Assembly: GCF_029635795.1 (NCBI RefSeq)
Contig: NZ_CP114280.1
Location: 2,356,001-2,420,000 of the forward strand
Reading direction: 5' to 3'
Length of the DNA stretch: 64,000 nucleotides
Source: Dickeya lacustris
GTDB taxonomy: Bacteria > Pseudomonadota > Gammaproteobacteria > Enterobacterales > Enterobacteriaceae
The stretch's first letter is position 1; each line of letters starts with the position of its first letter. Of this stretch, positions 38,622 through 47,117 are shown one piece after another. The notes under the pieces are model-generated. The model ran no database searches and was not told the DNA's origin. It was given only the letters and a program-made list of their open reading frames with translations. Position numbers and translations under genes: made by a program.

Positions 38622-39242
38622 CTACCCCTCCTGTTTTTCGGGTATGGTCGGCCATGTAATATCCGGTACTGACGCTGGGTTAACCCGGCTTAATTGCACC
38701 AGATAGCCTTTCCACTCTTTCAGTAAGCGCGCCTCCGTCTCTGTTGCCATCGCCAGTTCTTCGGCATAGGTCAGCTCGCTGATGCGCTCACGGGCGGCCT
38801 GCCGCCGGGCATCAAGGTCGCGCTGCGCCGCCAGTACCGTTGCGGCGTGCTGCGCCGCCGCATCCGTCACCCACGTATCGTCTTGCCAGCGGTCAAACTC
38901 ACCGGATGGCGGCAACAACGTCAGGTGTTCCGGCAAATCACCGAGCGTGCTAATTACCTGCGGCTGGCGGGTGCGGGTGTCATACGCCGTTTGACCGCGA
39001 AAGTCCGCCACCACCTCCCAGCGCAACCCATCGGCAGCGCGCCGTACCGCCAGCCCGCTCGCCACATCAGCCGGTGGCACATCGGCATAGCTGTGTGCGG
39101 GCACGCCGGTGCCCGCCATCAGGTATTCTTCGCTACTGTCATAATATTCAGCGGTTTGCGTATCAGCGTGATAAACCGTCAGCCAGCCGGTGTTGGACGC
39201 CAGTCCATTTTCGCCTAATACAGCGATGTCATTGGTTTGCAT
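38622..39242 (-). CDS. Tail-fibre assembly protein, cassette 3
   Basis: A 206-residue Tfa-type assembly protein, longer than the others. It has TGWLTVYHADTQTAEYYDSS at the start, an Ala/Arg-rich helix (AAQRDLDARRQAARERISEL) and the family end WKGYLVQLSRVNPASVPDI. Its ATG overlaps the fibre 3 stop (TAATG), so the two are translationally coupled. Confidence 0.87.
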   Translation of the reverse strand: MQTNDIAVLGENGLASNTGWLTVYHADTQTAEYYDSSEEYLMAGTGVPAHSYADVPPADVASGLAVRRAADGLRWEVVADFRGQTAYDTRTRQPQVISTLGDLPEHLTLLPPSGEFDRWQDDTWVTDAAAQHAATVLAAQRDLDARRQAARERISELTYAEELAMATETEARLLKEWKGYLVQLSRVNPASVPDITWPTIPEKQEG

Positions 39243-40333
39243 TATGCGGCCCTCACGATGTAGTTAAAGGCGACGTTGCGGGGCTTAACTCTATATAAAT
39301 TAGAACCAAGAAATGCAGCAGATGTCGTCACCACATATCGTGTGTATGTCGCATGAATTTCTGCAATATCTTGTTCCACTACACCGCTTGCCAGAGATCC
39401 AAACCCGTCATTTCCGACGTATCCCGATATTTTTGTTGATTCCTGCCAACTACCTATGGTTCTGCCTGCATCCACCCCGCGCCCGTCATCCCAGCCGCGA
39501 ATAAATTCGCCGCGCAAATCCGGCAAGGTGCCAGAGGGGTACACCTGCGCCAGTTTGGGATAGAGCGTTTTGTCAAACGCCTGGCCGTTACATTTCAGCC
39601 AGCCTGCGGGCGCGCTAGCCTGCGGCCACGGCAACGGGATACCCGCGATATCTGCGATATCCAGTTTTTTGGCAAGGCTTGCGGCCGTCGTCGCCGATAC
39701 GCTGGCAGAGACAGTATTGGCCGCTGCCGTCACAAAAGCCGTGGTCGCCAGCTGGCTGTTATTGGTTCCTGCCACCGCCGTGGGCGCTGTTGGCACGCCA
39801 CTCAATGCCGGGCTTGCCAGCGGCGCATATTGCTTGTGCGGGTTGGCAGCGACAATATGATCGGACAGCAAGGTATCGGCATAGCGTCTTGTGGCAAGCG
39901 CCACCGTCGGGTCAAAATTGAGCGTGAGCGCATCGGTACGGCTGACGATGAGGATCATGCGCACCGTCTGCACCCGCCCTGAGCCTTCTTTGAGCTCCGG
40001 CTTATAGGTTTCCGGGCAATTGGCAACGGCTATCAAATTGCCATCGATATCATACAGCCCCATTTCACGCAGCCAAAAACCGCCCTCATTTTCTGGAATA
40101 ACCTGCTCGGCGATTATCTGGTTGGTGTTATTCGGGTCAACACTCAGTGCATTAATTGACGCACGCCGCCGCTCATTCACCAGTTTTGTTTGCATCGGGT
40201 TCGGTATTTGCAGCGAGCCGCCGCCATCACCGACCCCCATTTGGGCAATTTCCAGCGGTTGTCCCTTTGATATCGCCTCGGCTAACCGGGCTTCTCCAAT
40301 CTGGGTCAACAACGTGAAGTATTTGGTTCCCAT
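39242..40333 (-). CDS. Tail-fibre/tail-collar protein 3
   Basis: A 363-residue fibre beginning MGTKYFTLLTQIGEARL at 40333, the start matching fibre 1; an ATG four codons earlier is in frame. It has the common N-terminal domain, one short fibre repeat (APLASPALSGVPTAPTAV), and a tail-collar domain from about 240 (GWLKCNGQAFDKTLYP). The tip is unique (ESTKISGYVGNDGFGSLASG) and ends RPRNVAFNYIVRAA in modified form (VKPRNVAFNYIVRAA). Confidence 0.88.
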   Translation of the reverse strand: MGTKYFTLLTQIGEARLAEAISKGQPLEIAQMGVGDGGGSLQIPNPMQTKLVNERRRASINALSVDPNNTNQIIAEQVIPENEGGFWLREMGLYDIDGNLIAVANCPETYKPELKEGSGRVQTVRMILIVSRTDALTLNFDPTVALATRRYADTLLSDHIVAANPHKQYAPLASPALSGVPTAPTAVAGTNNSQLATTAFVTAAANTVSASVSATTAASLAKKLDIADIAGIPLPWPQASAPAGWLKCNGQAFDKTLYPKLAQVYPSGTLPDLRGEFIRGWDDGRGVDAGRTIGSWQESTKISGYVGNDGFGSLASGVVEQDIAEIHATYTRYVVTTSAAFLGSNLYRVKPRNVAFNYIVRAA

Positions 40334-40422
40334 TGTTTCTCTCATCTACGTTGATTAATCGGAAAATAAGCCAGTAATGAAGCATCTGCGATAAAACAAA
40401 TGGCAGAGGCTTGCCAGGCTTT

Positions 40423-40438
40423 CTCACAACCATTATGT
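40423..40438 (-). promoter_or_regulatory. Shared leader motif upstream of fibre 3
   Basis: TCTCACAACCATTATG, identical to the element before fibre 1, about 90 bases before the start codon. Confidence 0.4.
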
Positions 40439-40501
40439 AGATGCGTCCAAGCTATTACCCGTAACGGGCGTTGTCGCACCGATGGCACAACCGGCTCGAT
40501 G

Positions 40502-40525
40502 AAAAAAACCCGCCAGCAGGCGGGA
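40502..40525 (-). terminator. Terminator after cassette 4
   Basis: CCCGCC/GGCGGG stem with AGCA loop and a seven-T tract on the minus strand. Confidence 0.82.
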
Positions 40526-40646
40526 AAGAGGAACGCTATTGATGGTCGATAAAACAGAAAGGATGATTAGCCCGACGCTTTTTCTCTCAACATAAAAGTC
40601 AGAGTAGGAGAGGGATTTTAGCGCCCAGCGTATGCGCGTGGCTGCA

Positions 40647-42077
40647 TCAGGCAGCCCTTACGATGTAGTTAAAGGCGACGTTGCGGGGTCTGGTTTCATT
40701 ACCAAACATTGCATCCCAACGTGAGGCTTTTGCGGTATATGTTTGCAACAATGTGTTCGTGACCGGGTTCGGGTTATATTCGTTGGTTCCATTCGGGTAA
40801 TACGCCATTGCTGAATTCCCGTCAATAAAGACCGCTGTCATCGCGCCATCCCCGCCGTCCCCGTTTGCCGTGGGCAACCAGTGCCTGTGATCAAACGACA
40901 TTCCCCCCTGCGCTGACATGATTGCACGCCCGGCATCCACCCCGCGCCCATCATCCCAGCCGCGAATAAATTCGCCGCGCAAATCCGGCAATGAGCCTGA
41001 AGGGTAAATTTGCGCCAGTTTAGGGTAGAGCGCTTTGTCAAACGCCTGGCCGTTACATTTCAGCCAGCCTGCGGGGGCGCTAGCCTGCGGCCACGGCATA
41101 GGGATACCGACGAAGCTATCTAGCGCATTCTGAACAAAGGCTACCGTCGCTTGCTCCTGCCACGGCCCCCACACATTTGAGCCAGGGTCATAGGTTCGTG
41201 TAAATACGCGCGCGATATTATTGGAATATCCATACGTCGTATAACGCTGCACGCAACCTTCAGCACCATTGGCGTAGTTTTGTTCAACATCAAGCGAACC
41301 CGCTAATGTCATCGGGTAATTGAGCGATGTAAGCGCACGGGCTGACATCGGCTGCCAGTAACGAGCCGCCCGTGTTCCCGTCAAGGTATTCAAATTGGTT
41401 TCGGCATCAATAGCACGACCTAGCCACACGGCGTTGCTTTTGACAAATTCCGTGGTAGCCAGTTGGTTGTTAATGGTGCCAGTCAATGGGGTAGGCGCGG
41501 TCGGTGCTCCCGTCAGTACCGGGCTCGCCAGCGGGGCATACTGTGGATGAGGGTTGCCCGCAATCAGGTGCTTCGCTATCTGCCCATCAGCATACGTCTT
41601 CGCCTCTATTACGTTATCCTCGACGTACTGGCGCGTCGCCAGTACCACGGATGGGTCGATTTTCAGCGTCACCACATCGGTATTGCTGACCAGCAATGTC
41701 ATACGCACCGTCTGTACCCGGCCCGAGCCTTCTTGCAACTGCGGCTTGTAGGTTTCCGGGCAGTTGGCGACCGCAATCAAATCGCCGTCCGCATCGAATA
41801 GCCCGATTTCCCGCAGCCAGAAACCGCCTTCATTCTCTGGGATAACCTGCTCGGCAATAATCTGGTTCGGGTTTGCCGGGTCAACCCGCAGCGCATTCAG
41901 CGCCGCACGGCGTTTTTCATTCACCAACGACGTCTGCGCCGGGTCGGGCATAGTTGGGCTGCCGCCGCCATCCCCTACTGCCATGTACGTGATATTCATC
42001 AGGCTGCCGAGTGCTGTGGCGCTCGCCAGTTTTGCCGCACCCACCTGCGTGAGCACTGTCATGTACTTCACTGCCAT
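40647..42077 (-). CDS. Tail-fibre protein 4 with pyocin-knob-like and collar domains
   Basis: A 476-residue fibre, the longest. After the common N-terminal domain and a fibre repeat (APLASPVLTGAPTAPTPL), residues about 225-315 resemble a pyocin knob (NLNTLTGTRAARYWQPMSA, then VWGPWQEQAT), typical of R-type pyocin fibres. A tail-collar domain follows near 325-390 and then a unique tip. It has no assembly gene of its own; one from another cassette may serve. Confidence 0.88.
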   Translation of the reverse strand: MAVKYMTVLTQVGAAKLASATALGSLMNITYMAVGDGGGSPTMPDPAQTSLVNEKRRAALNALRVDPANPNQIIAEQVIPENEGGFWLREIGLFDADGDLIAVANCPETYKPQLQEGSGRVQTVRMTLLVSNTDVVTLKIDPSVVLATRQYVEDNVIEAKTYADGQIAKHLIAGNPHPQYAPLASPVLTGAPTAPTPLTGTINNQLATTEFVKSNAVWLGRAIDAETNLNTLTGTRAARYWQPMSARALTSLNYPMTLAGSLDVEQNYANGAEGCVQRYTTYGYSNNIARVFTRTYDPGSNVWGPWQEQATVAFVQNALDSFVGIPMPWPQASAPAGWLKCNGQAFDKALYPKLAQIYPSGSLPDLRGEFIRGWDDGRGVDAGRAIMSAQGGMSFDHRHWLPTANGDGGDGAMTAVFIDGNSAMAYYPNGTNEYNPNPVTNTLLQTYTAKASRWDAMFGNETRPRNVAFNYIVRAA

Positions 42078-42168
42078 GTTTTCTCTCCCTGTTTCATCTC
42101 ATCTCGCAGCATTGCGCCTAACCAGTGGCATCTGTGCTATTCGCCCACCCGCGCTGTTCATTGCTGCT

Positions 42169-42183
42169 TCTCACAACATTATG
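42169..42183 (-). promoter_or_regulatory. Shared leader motif upstream of fibre 4
   Basis: TCTCACAACATTATG, as before fibre 2, about 92 bases before the start codon. Confidence 0.4.
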
Positions 42184-42247
42184 CAAACGGGCTGGTCAGA
42201 AAGCGTCTGGCAGGAGTTGTCGCACCGATGGCACAACCGGCTCGATG

Positions 42248-42270
42248 AAAAAAACCCGCCTGCAGGCGGG
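42248..42270 (-). terminator. Terminator after cassette 5
   Basis: CCCGCC/GGCGGG stem with a TGCA loop and a seven-T tract on the minus strand. Confidence 0.82.
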
Positions 42271-42392
42271 AAAGAGGAGCGCTATTGATGGTCGATAAAA
42301 TAGAAAGGATGATTAGCCCGACGCTTTTTCTCTCAACATAAAAGTCAGAGTAGGAAGGGTATTTTAGCGCCCAGCGTATGCGCGTGGCTCCA

Positions 42393-43547
42393 TCAGGCAG
42401 CCCTTACAATGTAGTTAAAGGCGACGTTGCGCGGTCTGGTGACTACAGTATTCTGTACTGTGGATGTCACCTTAACTGACCCTTCTAAATACGCATATTG
42501 GGCGGTGGTAATGGAGATTTTATCTGAAGGCTGAGGCATATCACCGCATATGTTTCCAATAGGCGCAGAACTGATACATCCAGACACCCCCAAATCATTT
42601 GGGTTATTGTCTACCGACATGTATGTGCCCGCTTGTGCAGACATTAATGCCCGCCCGGCATCCACCCCGCGCCCATCATCCCAGCCGCGAATAAATTCGC
42701 CGCGCAAATCCGGCAATGAGCCTGAAGGGTAAATTTGCGCCAGTTTAGGGTAGAGCGCTTTGTCAAATGCCTGGCCGTTACATTTCAGCCAGCCTGCGGG
42801 GGCGCTAGCCTGCGGCCACGGCAACGGGATGCCCGCCATCTCATTGATAGATATCGCGCCGACATCCGCTGCATTTAAGATGACATCGGCAGACAAGGCT
42901 TTGCCATTGATCTGGCGCAGCGAAGGAACGCGCCCATTAGCATTGTCATTCGCCGCTTTTACCGCTTTCGGGGTGGCGGCCAGCGTTTCGCTATCACTAT
43001 CAATGGCGTTACTCAATTGCGCCAAACCCGCCGCTGTCAGCGTGGCATTCGGGTGTTTGCGACTCTTTTCATGATTTGCCAGCGCATTATCGACATAGCT
43101 ACGGGTAGCAAATACCACGGTCGCATCAATTGACAGCGACACGGCACTTGTTTGACTGACCGCCAGCGTGACTCGTACCGTCTGTACCCGGCCAGAGCCT
43201 TCTTGTAGCTGTGGCTTATACGTTTCCGGGCAGTTGGCGACTGCTATCAAATCCCCATCCACATCGTATAAGCCAATTTCCCGCAGCCAAAACCCCCCAG
43301 CATTTTCCGGGATAACCTGCTCGGCAATAATCTGCCCGGGGTTGGTTGGGTCAATACTCAGTGCATTGAGCGGCGCGCGCCGTTTTTCATTAACCAATGC
43401 GGCCTGGGTCAGGCTCGGCACAGGCAGTGCGCCACCCCCATCGCCCACCCCCATCTGGGTAATCGCCAGCTGCCTGCCTTGTGCGATAGCGCTCGCCAGT
43501 TTATTCACCCCGACCTGCGTCAGTAGCGCTGTGTATTTTATGCTCAT
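42393..43547 (-). CDS. Tail-fibre/tail-collar protein 5
   Basis: A 384-residue fibre starting MSIKYTALLTQVGVNKL; an in-frame ATG four codons earlier is possible. The common N-terminal domain is followed by a tail-fibre repeat (RKHPNATLTAAGLAQLSNA with AATPKAVKAANDNANGR), then the collar domain and a unique tip. The last residues RPRNVAFNYIVRAA are shared. Like fibre 4 it lacks an assembly gene, and its downstream spacer duplicates that of fibre 4. It is the fibre closest to cpxP. Confidence 0.88.
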   Translation of the reverse strand: MSIKYTALLTQVGVNKLASAIAQGRQLAITQMGVGDGGGALPVPSLTQAALVNEKRRAPLNALSIDPTNPGQIIAEQVIPENAGGFWLREIGLYDVDGDLIAVANCPETYKPQLQEGSGRVQTVRVTLAVSQTSAVSLSIDATVVFATRSYVDNALANHEKSRKHPNATLTAAGLAQLSNAIDSDSETLAATPKAVKAANDNANGRVPSLRQINGKALSADVILNAADVGAISINEMAGIPLPWPQASAPAGWLKCNGQAFDKALYPKLAQIYPSGSLPDLRGEFIRGWDDGRGVDAGRALMSAQAGTYMSVDNNPNDLGVSGCISSAPIGNICGDMPQPSDKISITTAQYAYLEGSVKVTSTVQNTVVTRPRNVAFNYIVRAA

Positions 43548-43744
43548 ATCCTGTCTCATCAGAATCTACGATACGGGTTCCATATGCGTTATGGAGCCCA
43601 CTCCACCACACCATCAATACGTGATTTTCAAACCATTCACGTTCATTGCGGCAACGCAAAACAGTATGCGGATAGCGTGAACACCGCGCCTGTCAGCAAC
43701 GTTTTACTGGCAATCGCACAACAAACAACGGAGGACGGATGGGC

Positions 43745-43806
43745 ATAAAAAAACCCCGCCATTAAGGCGGGGTAAAAGACAGGGATGGTGTCTATGGCAA
43801 GGAAAA
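43745..43806 (-). ncRNA. cpxQ: CpxQ-like small RNA at the cpxP 3' end
   Basis: On the minus strand, the sequence from 43806 reads TTTTCCTTGCCATAGACACC and continues ATCCCTGTCTT, matching E. coli/Salmonella CpxQ as I remember it over its whole unpaired 5' part, which contains its target-pairing regions. It ends in a terminator (CCCCGCC/GGCGGGG, then seven T). In enterics CpxQ is cut from the cpxP mRNA by RNase E, binds Hfq and represses envelope-protein mRNAs during Cpx stress. Here about 170 bases separate it from the cpxP stop. Confidence 0.88.
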
Positions 43807-43824
43807 CAGGTTACTTCTGTTACA

Positions 43825-43912
43825 CACTACTTCCACTACATTACTCTCGGCACAACTCACTACTCGTCACTACTTACTCGTCACTACGACAACTGCACTA
43901 CAACCACACTAC
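43825..43912 (-). repeat. CACTAC-rich low-complexity stretch in the cpxP 3' region
   Basis: CACTAC occurs seven times in 88 bases (43825, 43834, 43858, 43868, 43882, 43896, 43907), at irregular distances of 9-24. The transcribed strand reads GTAGTG. The stretch lies between the cpxP stop and CpxQ and codes for nothing recognisable. Confidence 0.75.
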
Positions 43913-43980
43913 AGCTACTACTCGGAGAAACCGGCAGGACGCACATGATTAGCGGTGCTCTTAAGCAAGCATTCTGCGCG

Positions 43981-44514
43981 TCACTCGGCATGTCGGATAA
44001 CCTCTCCCTGGAGGGGAGTTTGCTGGCGAACCGACTGCATTATCTGTTCATGTTTTTGATGCAAAATCTCTTTTTGCTCTGACGTCAGCATGTTGTACAT
44101 CTGGTTGCTGATGCGCGCCATTTCTACTTTACGCGCAATCTGCGCCTGTACCATTTTCGTCACCAGCGCCTTAACCGCTGGGGCATCAAAATTTTCGGCC
44201 GTCACAAGCTGGTGCATCGTATCGACATCATTCGCGTCGTAAACCGGCTGCTCGTAACGCACTTGCCGCATCAAATCACGCATTTGCTGACGCTGATGTT
44301 CGGTTAATTTCACACCGTCAAACATAGTCTGCTGACTCGCCCCGCGTTTCATGGCAGAGTCATCCCGATAACAGCGCTCCGACATGTTTGAAGGGCTTTC
44401 GGTCGCGCCACTTTCCGTTGCATGACCGGTAAAACCATTTTCTGTTGCCATGACAGTACCCGTGACCAACATCAGCAACGAAGCACAGGATAATGTGATG
44501 ATGGTGCCCCGCAT
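43981..44514 (-). CDS. cpxP: Periplasmic Cpx inhibitor/chaperone CpxP
   Basis: A 177-residue periplasmic protein. The start at 44514 follows GAGGAG and gives a signal peptide (MRGTIITLSCASLLMLVTG). The two LTxxQ motifs of the family appear as LTEHQRQQMRDLM and LTSEQKEILHQK. CpxP binds the sensor CpxA and keeps it off, and helps degrade misfolded pilins. The gene is divergent from cpxRA, with a CpxR site in between, and its 3' end carries CpxQ. Confidence 0.93.
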   Translation of the reverse strand: MRGTIITLSCASLLMLVTGTVMATENGFTGHATESGATESPSNMSERCYRDDSAMKRGASQQTMFDGVKLTEHQRQQMRDLMRQVRYEQPVYDANDVDTMHQLVTAENFDAPAVKALVTKMVQAQIARKVEMARISNQMYNMLTSEQKEILHQKHEQIMQSVRQQTPLQGEVIRHAE

Positions 44515-44646
44515 CGATAACTCCTCATGTCTTTGCATACGACGTTAGTGGCATATCGAGCATATTAACTGGCGCATGTCGTATACTGTCTGGCGAATCG
44601 ATGGAGCTCAGTCTAATTACCCTGCTGCAAACATGCGTCAGAGGAT

Positions 44647-44661
44647 GTAAAACTACGTAAA
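44647..44661. promoter_or_regulatory. CpxR-binding site between cpxP and cpxR
   Basis: GTAAAACTACGTAAA is an exact GTAAA-N5-GTAAA CpxR box, in the 200-base divergent region. It should drive stress induction of cpxP and autoregulation of cpxRA. Confidence 0.9.
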
Positions 44662-44715
44662 GTCATGGAATAGCAGCGATCTATGACGTATTTTGCCCGT
44701 GGAGGTAGGTAAATC

Positions 44716-45414
44716 ATGAACAAAATCCTGTTGGTTGATGACGATCGCGAGCTCACATCCCTGTTGCGGGAATTGCTCGAGATGGAAGGCTTTAATGTCG
44801 TTGTCGCCCATGATGGCGAACAGGCGTTAAATGTGCTGGATGACTCGGTTGATTTGTTATTGCTGGATGTCATGATGCCGAAGAAAAATGGCATCGATAC
44901 GCTAAAAGAAGTGCGCCAGCGTTACCAGACGCCGGTGATTATGCTTACCGCTCGCGGCAGCGAACTGGATCGCGTACTCGGTCTGGAACTGGGTGCGGAT
45001 GATTATCTGCCAAAACCCTTTAACGACCGGGAACTGGTCGCCCGTATCCGCGCCATCCTGCGCCGTTCAAACTGGACCGATCAACAGCAGTCTGGCGAAG
45101 CCAGCGCGCCGATTATCGAGGTCGATGCGCTCAGGCTGAACCCCGGTCGGCAAGAGGCCAGTTTTGATGATGTGGTACTCGATTTAACCGGCACCGAGTT
45201 CACTCTGCTGTATTTGCTGGCACAGCGTTTAGGGCAAGTGGTTTCCCGCGATCACCTGAGCCAGGAAGTGCTGGGTAAACGTTTAACGCCATTTGACCGT
45301 GCCATTGACATGCACATCTCCAACCTGCGGCGCAAATTGCCGGAGCGTCAAGACGGCCTGCCGTGGTTCAAAACCTTGCGCGGCAGAGGCTATCTGATGG
45401 TGTCTACCGCATGA
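44716..45414 (+). CDS. cpxR: Envelope-stress response regulator CpxR
   Basis: A 232-residue OmpR-family regulator. The receiver domain has acidic residues DDD at 8-10, phosphorylation site Asp51 (LLLLDVMMP), Thr near LTARGS and Lys in PKPFND. A winged-helix DNA-binding domain follows (LTGTEFTLLYLLAQ, RAIDMHISNLRRKL). It matches E. coli CpxR closely. A GGAGG site precedes the ATG, and cpxA follows after 16 bases. Confidence 0.97.
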   Translation: MNKILLVDDDRELTSLLRELLEMEGFNVVVAHDGEQALNVLDDSVDLLLLDVMMPKKNGIDTLKEVRQRYQTPVIMLTARGSELDRVLGLELGADDYLPKPFNDRELVARIRAILRRSNWTDQQQSGEASAPIIEVDALRLNPGRQEASFDDVVLDLTGTEFTLLYLLAQRLGQVVSRDHLSQEVLGKRLTPFDRAIDMHISNLRRKLPERQDGLPWFKTLRGRGYLMVSTA

Positions 45415-45430
45415 TGCAGGTCTTGCTGGC

Positions 45431-46801
45431 ATGATTAATAGCCTAACCGCCCGGATTTTCGCTATTTTCTGGCTGACATTAGCCCTGGTACTGATGCTGG
45501 TACTGATGTTGCCGAAGCTCGACTCACGGCAACTGACGCCGTTGCTGGAAAGCGAACAGCGGCAAGGGTTAATGCTTGAGCAGCATATCGAAGCCGAATT
45601 AGCGAGCGATCCGGCGAACGACCTGATGTGGTGGCGGCGGCTATTTCGCATTATCGAGAAATGGGCCCCGCCCGGCCAGCGCCTGCTGTTGGTGACGAGT
45701 GAAGGGCGTGTTATCGGTGCACAACGCAACGAAATGCAGATGGTGCGCAACTTCATCGGTCAGTCCGACAGCGCGGATTTCCCTCAAAAGAAAAAGTATG
45801 GCCGTCTGGAACTGCTGGGGCCATTTGCGGTGCGCGATGGTGAAGACAGCTACCTGATGTATATGCTGCGCCCCGCCAGCAACTCACAATCTGACTTCAT
45901 CAACCTGTTATTTGACCGGCCCTTGCTGCTGCTAATTGTCACCATGCTCACCAGTTCCCCCCTGCTGTTGTGGCTGGCGTGGAGTCTGGCAAAGCCTGCA
46001 CGCAAGCTCAAAATTGCTGCCGATGAGGTCTCTCGCGGTAACTTGCAACAACACCCGGAACTGGAATCCGGCCCGCAGGAATTTCGGGCCACCGGTGCCA
46101 GCTTTAACCAGATGGTCAGCGCGCTTGAGCGCATGGTGACGGCGCAACAACGCCTGCTATCCGATATCTCCCATGAACTACGCACCCCGTTAACCCGGTT
46201 GCAATTGGCTACGGCGCTGCTGCGCCGCCGTCAGGGAGAAGGTAACGAGCTCAATCGCATCGAAACTGAAACATTGCGTCTTGATGGCATGATTAACGAT
46301 TTGCTTGAGCTGTCGCGTAACCAGCATAAGCACGATTTATCGCGCGAAGAGTTACAAGCGGATTCGCTCTGGAACGATGTGCTGGATGATGCCCGCTTTG
46401 AAGCCGAACAGATGGGTAAAACGCTGGAGGTGCTTTCGCCGCCCGGCCCATGGCCGCTGTTTGGCAACCCCATGGCACTTGACAGCGCGCTGGAAAATAT
46501 TGTGCGTAACGCGCTGCGTTACTCATACAACCACATTGCCGTTTCGTTCGCCGTTGATAGTCAAGGCGTGACCATTGTGGTGGGGGATGATGGGCCGGGC
46601 GTCAGTGCCGAAGACCGCGAGCAAATATTCCGCCCCTTCTACCGCACCGATGAGGCGCGCGACCGTGAATCCGGCGGCACAGGTCTTGGACTGGCGATTG
46701 TTGAAACCGCGATTTCCCAGCATCGCGGCTGGATCAAAGCGGATGATAGCCCGCTTGGTGGTTTGCAACTTACCGTATGGCTACCGCTGTACCAGCGCTA
46801 A
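45431..46801 (+). CDS. cpxA: Envelope-stress sensor kinase CpxA
   Basis: A 456-residue inner-membrane histidine kinase. First helix at about residues 8-29, periplasmic sensor 30-163 (WWRRLFRIIEKWAPPGQRLL), second helix about 164-186, HAMP segment, then His248 in DISHELRTPLTRLQ, and the N, G1 and G2 boxes (NIVRNALRYS, DDGPGVS, GGTGLGLAIV). It detects envelope stress and phosphorylates CpxR; CpxP restrains it. Confidence 0.97.
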   Translation: MINSLTARIFAIFWLTLALVLMLVLMLPKLDSRQLTPLLESEQRQGLMLEQHIEAELASDPANDLMWWRRLFRIIEKWAPPGQRLLLVTSEGRVIGAQRNEMQMVRNFIGQSDSADFPQKKKYGRLELLGPFAVRDGEDSYLMYMLRPASNSQSDFINLLFDRPLLLLIVTMLTSSPLLLWLAWSLAKPARKLKIAADEVSRGNLQQHPELESGPQEFRATGASFNQMVSALERMVTAQQRLLSDISHELRTPLTRLQLATALLRRRQGEGNELNRIETETLRLDGMINDLLELSRNQHKHDLSREELQADSLWNDVLDDARFEAEQMGKTLEVLSPPGPWPLFGNPMALDSALENIVRNALRYSYNHIAVSFAVDSQGVTIVVGDDGPGVSAEDREQIFRPFYRTDEARDRESGGTGLGLAIVETAISQHRGWIKADDSPLGGLQLTVWLPLYQR

Positions 46802-47117
46802 CGCACCGCCCTACGAACGATACAGACCGAGAGCCACAACACACGACGAGTGCCCCGCCCGAAACAACAACGGCGGGGCATCAACCGCCCGACATCACAT
46901 CCGTCACGCCTTCCGATTGAGTTTTTCTCCCGCTCGGGTAGAGTGTGCCGGGTGTATCGGCATCCCCGTAAAAAAACATTCCAGTAAAAACATATCGTCG
47001 CTGCCATAACAAACGGCCTCTGAATCCAGGCGGATATGCGCCACCACATTAAGGCGAGCATCCCTTCAGAGAAGAAATACGCTTGATATTATTCAGTATG
47101 TTGAACAGGAAAAAGAC
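46802..47117 (+). other. Gene-free stretch after cpxA
   Basis: 316 bases without a gene. GCCCCGCC and GGCGGGGC (about 46853-46879) form a strong hairpin with a long loop, a possible cpxA terminator but with no T tract. A poorly defined AT-rich part before 47118 should hold the promoter of the next gene. Confidence 0.45.

Larger units (their letters stand above)
40334..40646 (-). other. Gene-free spacer between cassettes 3 and 4
   Basis: The 313-base spacer holds the shared leader motif, the terminator of cassette 4 and a segment (about 40515-40646) almost identical to that at 42266-42392. No assembly gene is present for fibre 4. Confidence 0.7.

Noticed and set aside
34677-43547. Complete prophage
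   Set aside because: Only fibre and fibre-assembly genes are present; no integrase, head, tail-tube or lysis genes occur on either side.
34677-43547. Invertible tail-fibre switch
   Set aside because: All fibre genes lie in one direction, and I see no invertase gene or inverted crossover sites.
43746-43772. Terminator belonging only to the tail-fibre array
   Set aside because: It directly follows the CpxQ sequence on the minus strand and is the end of the cpxP transcript.
43825-43912. CRISPR-like array
   Set aside because: The repeated unit is only six bases at irregular distances, with no spacers of constant length.
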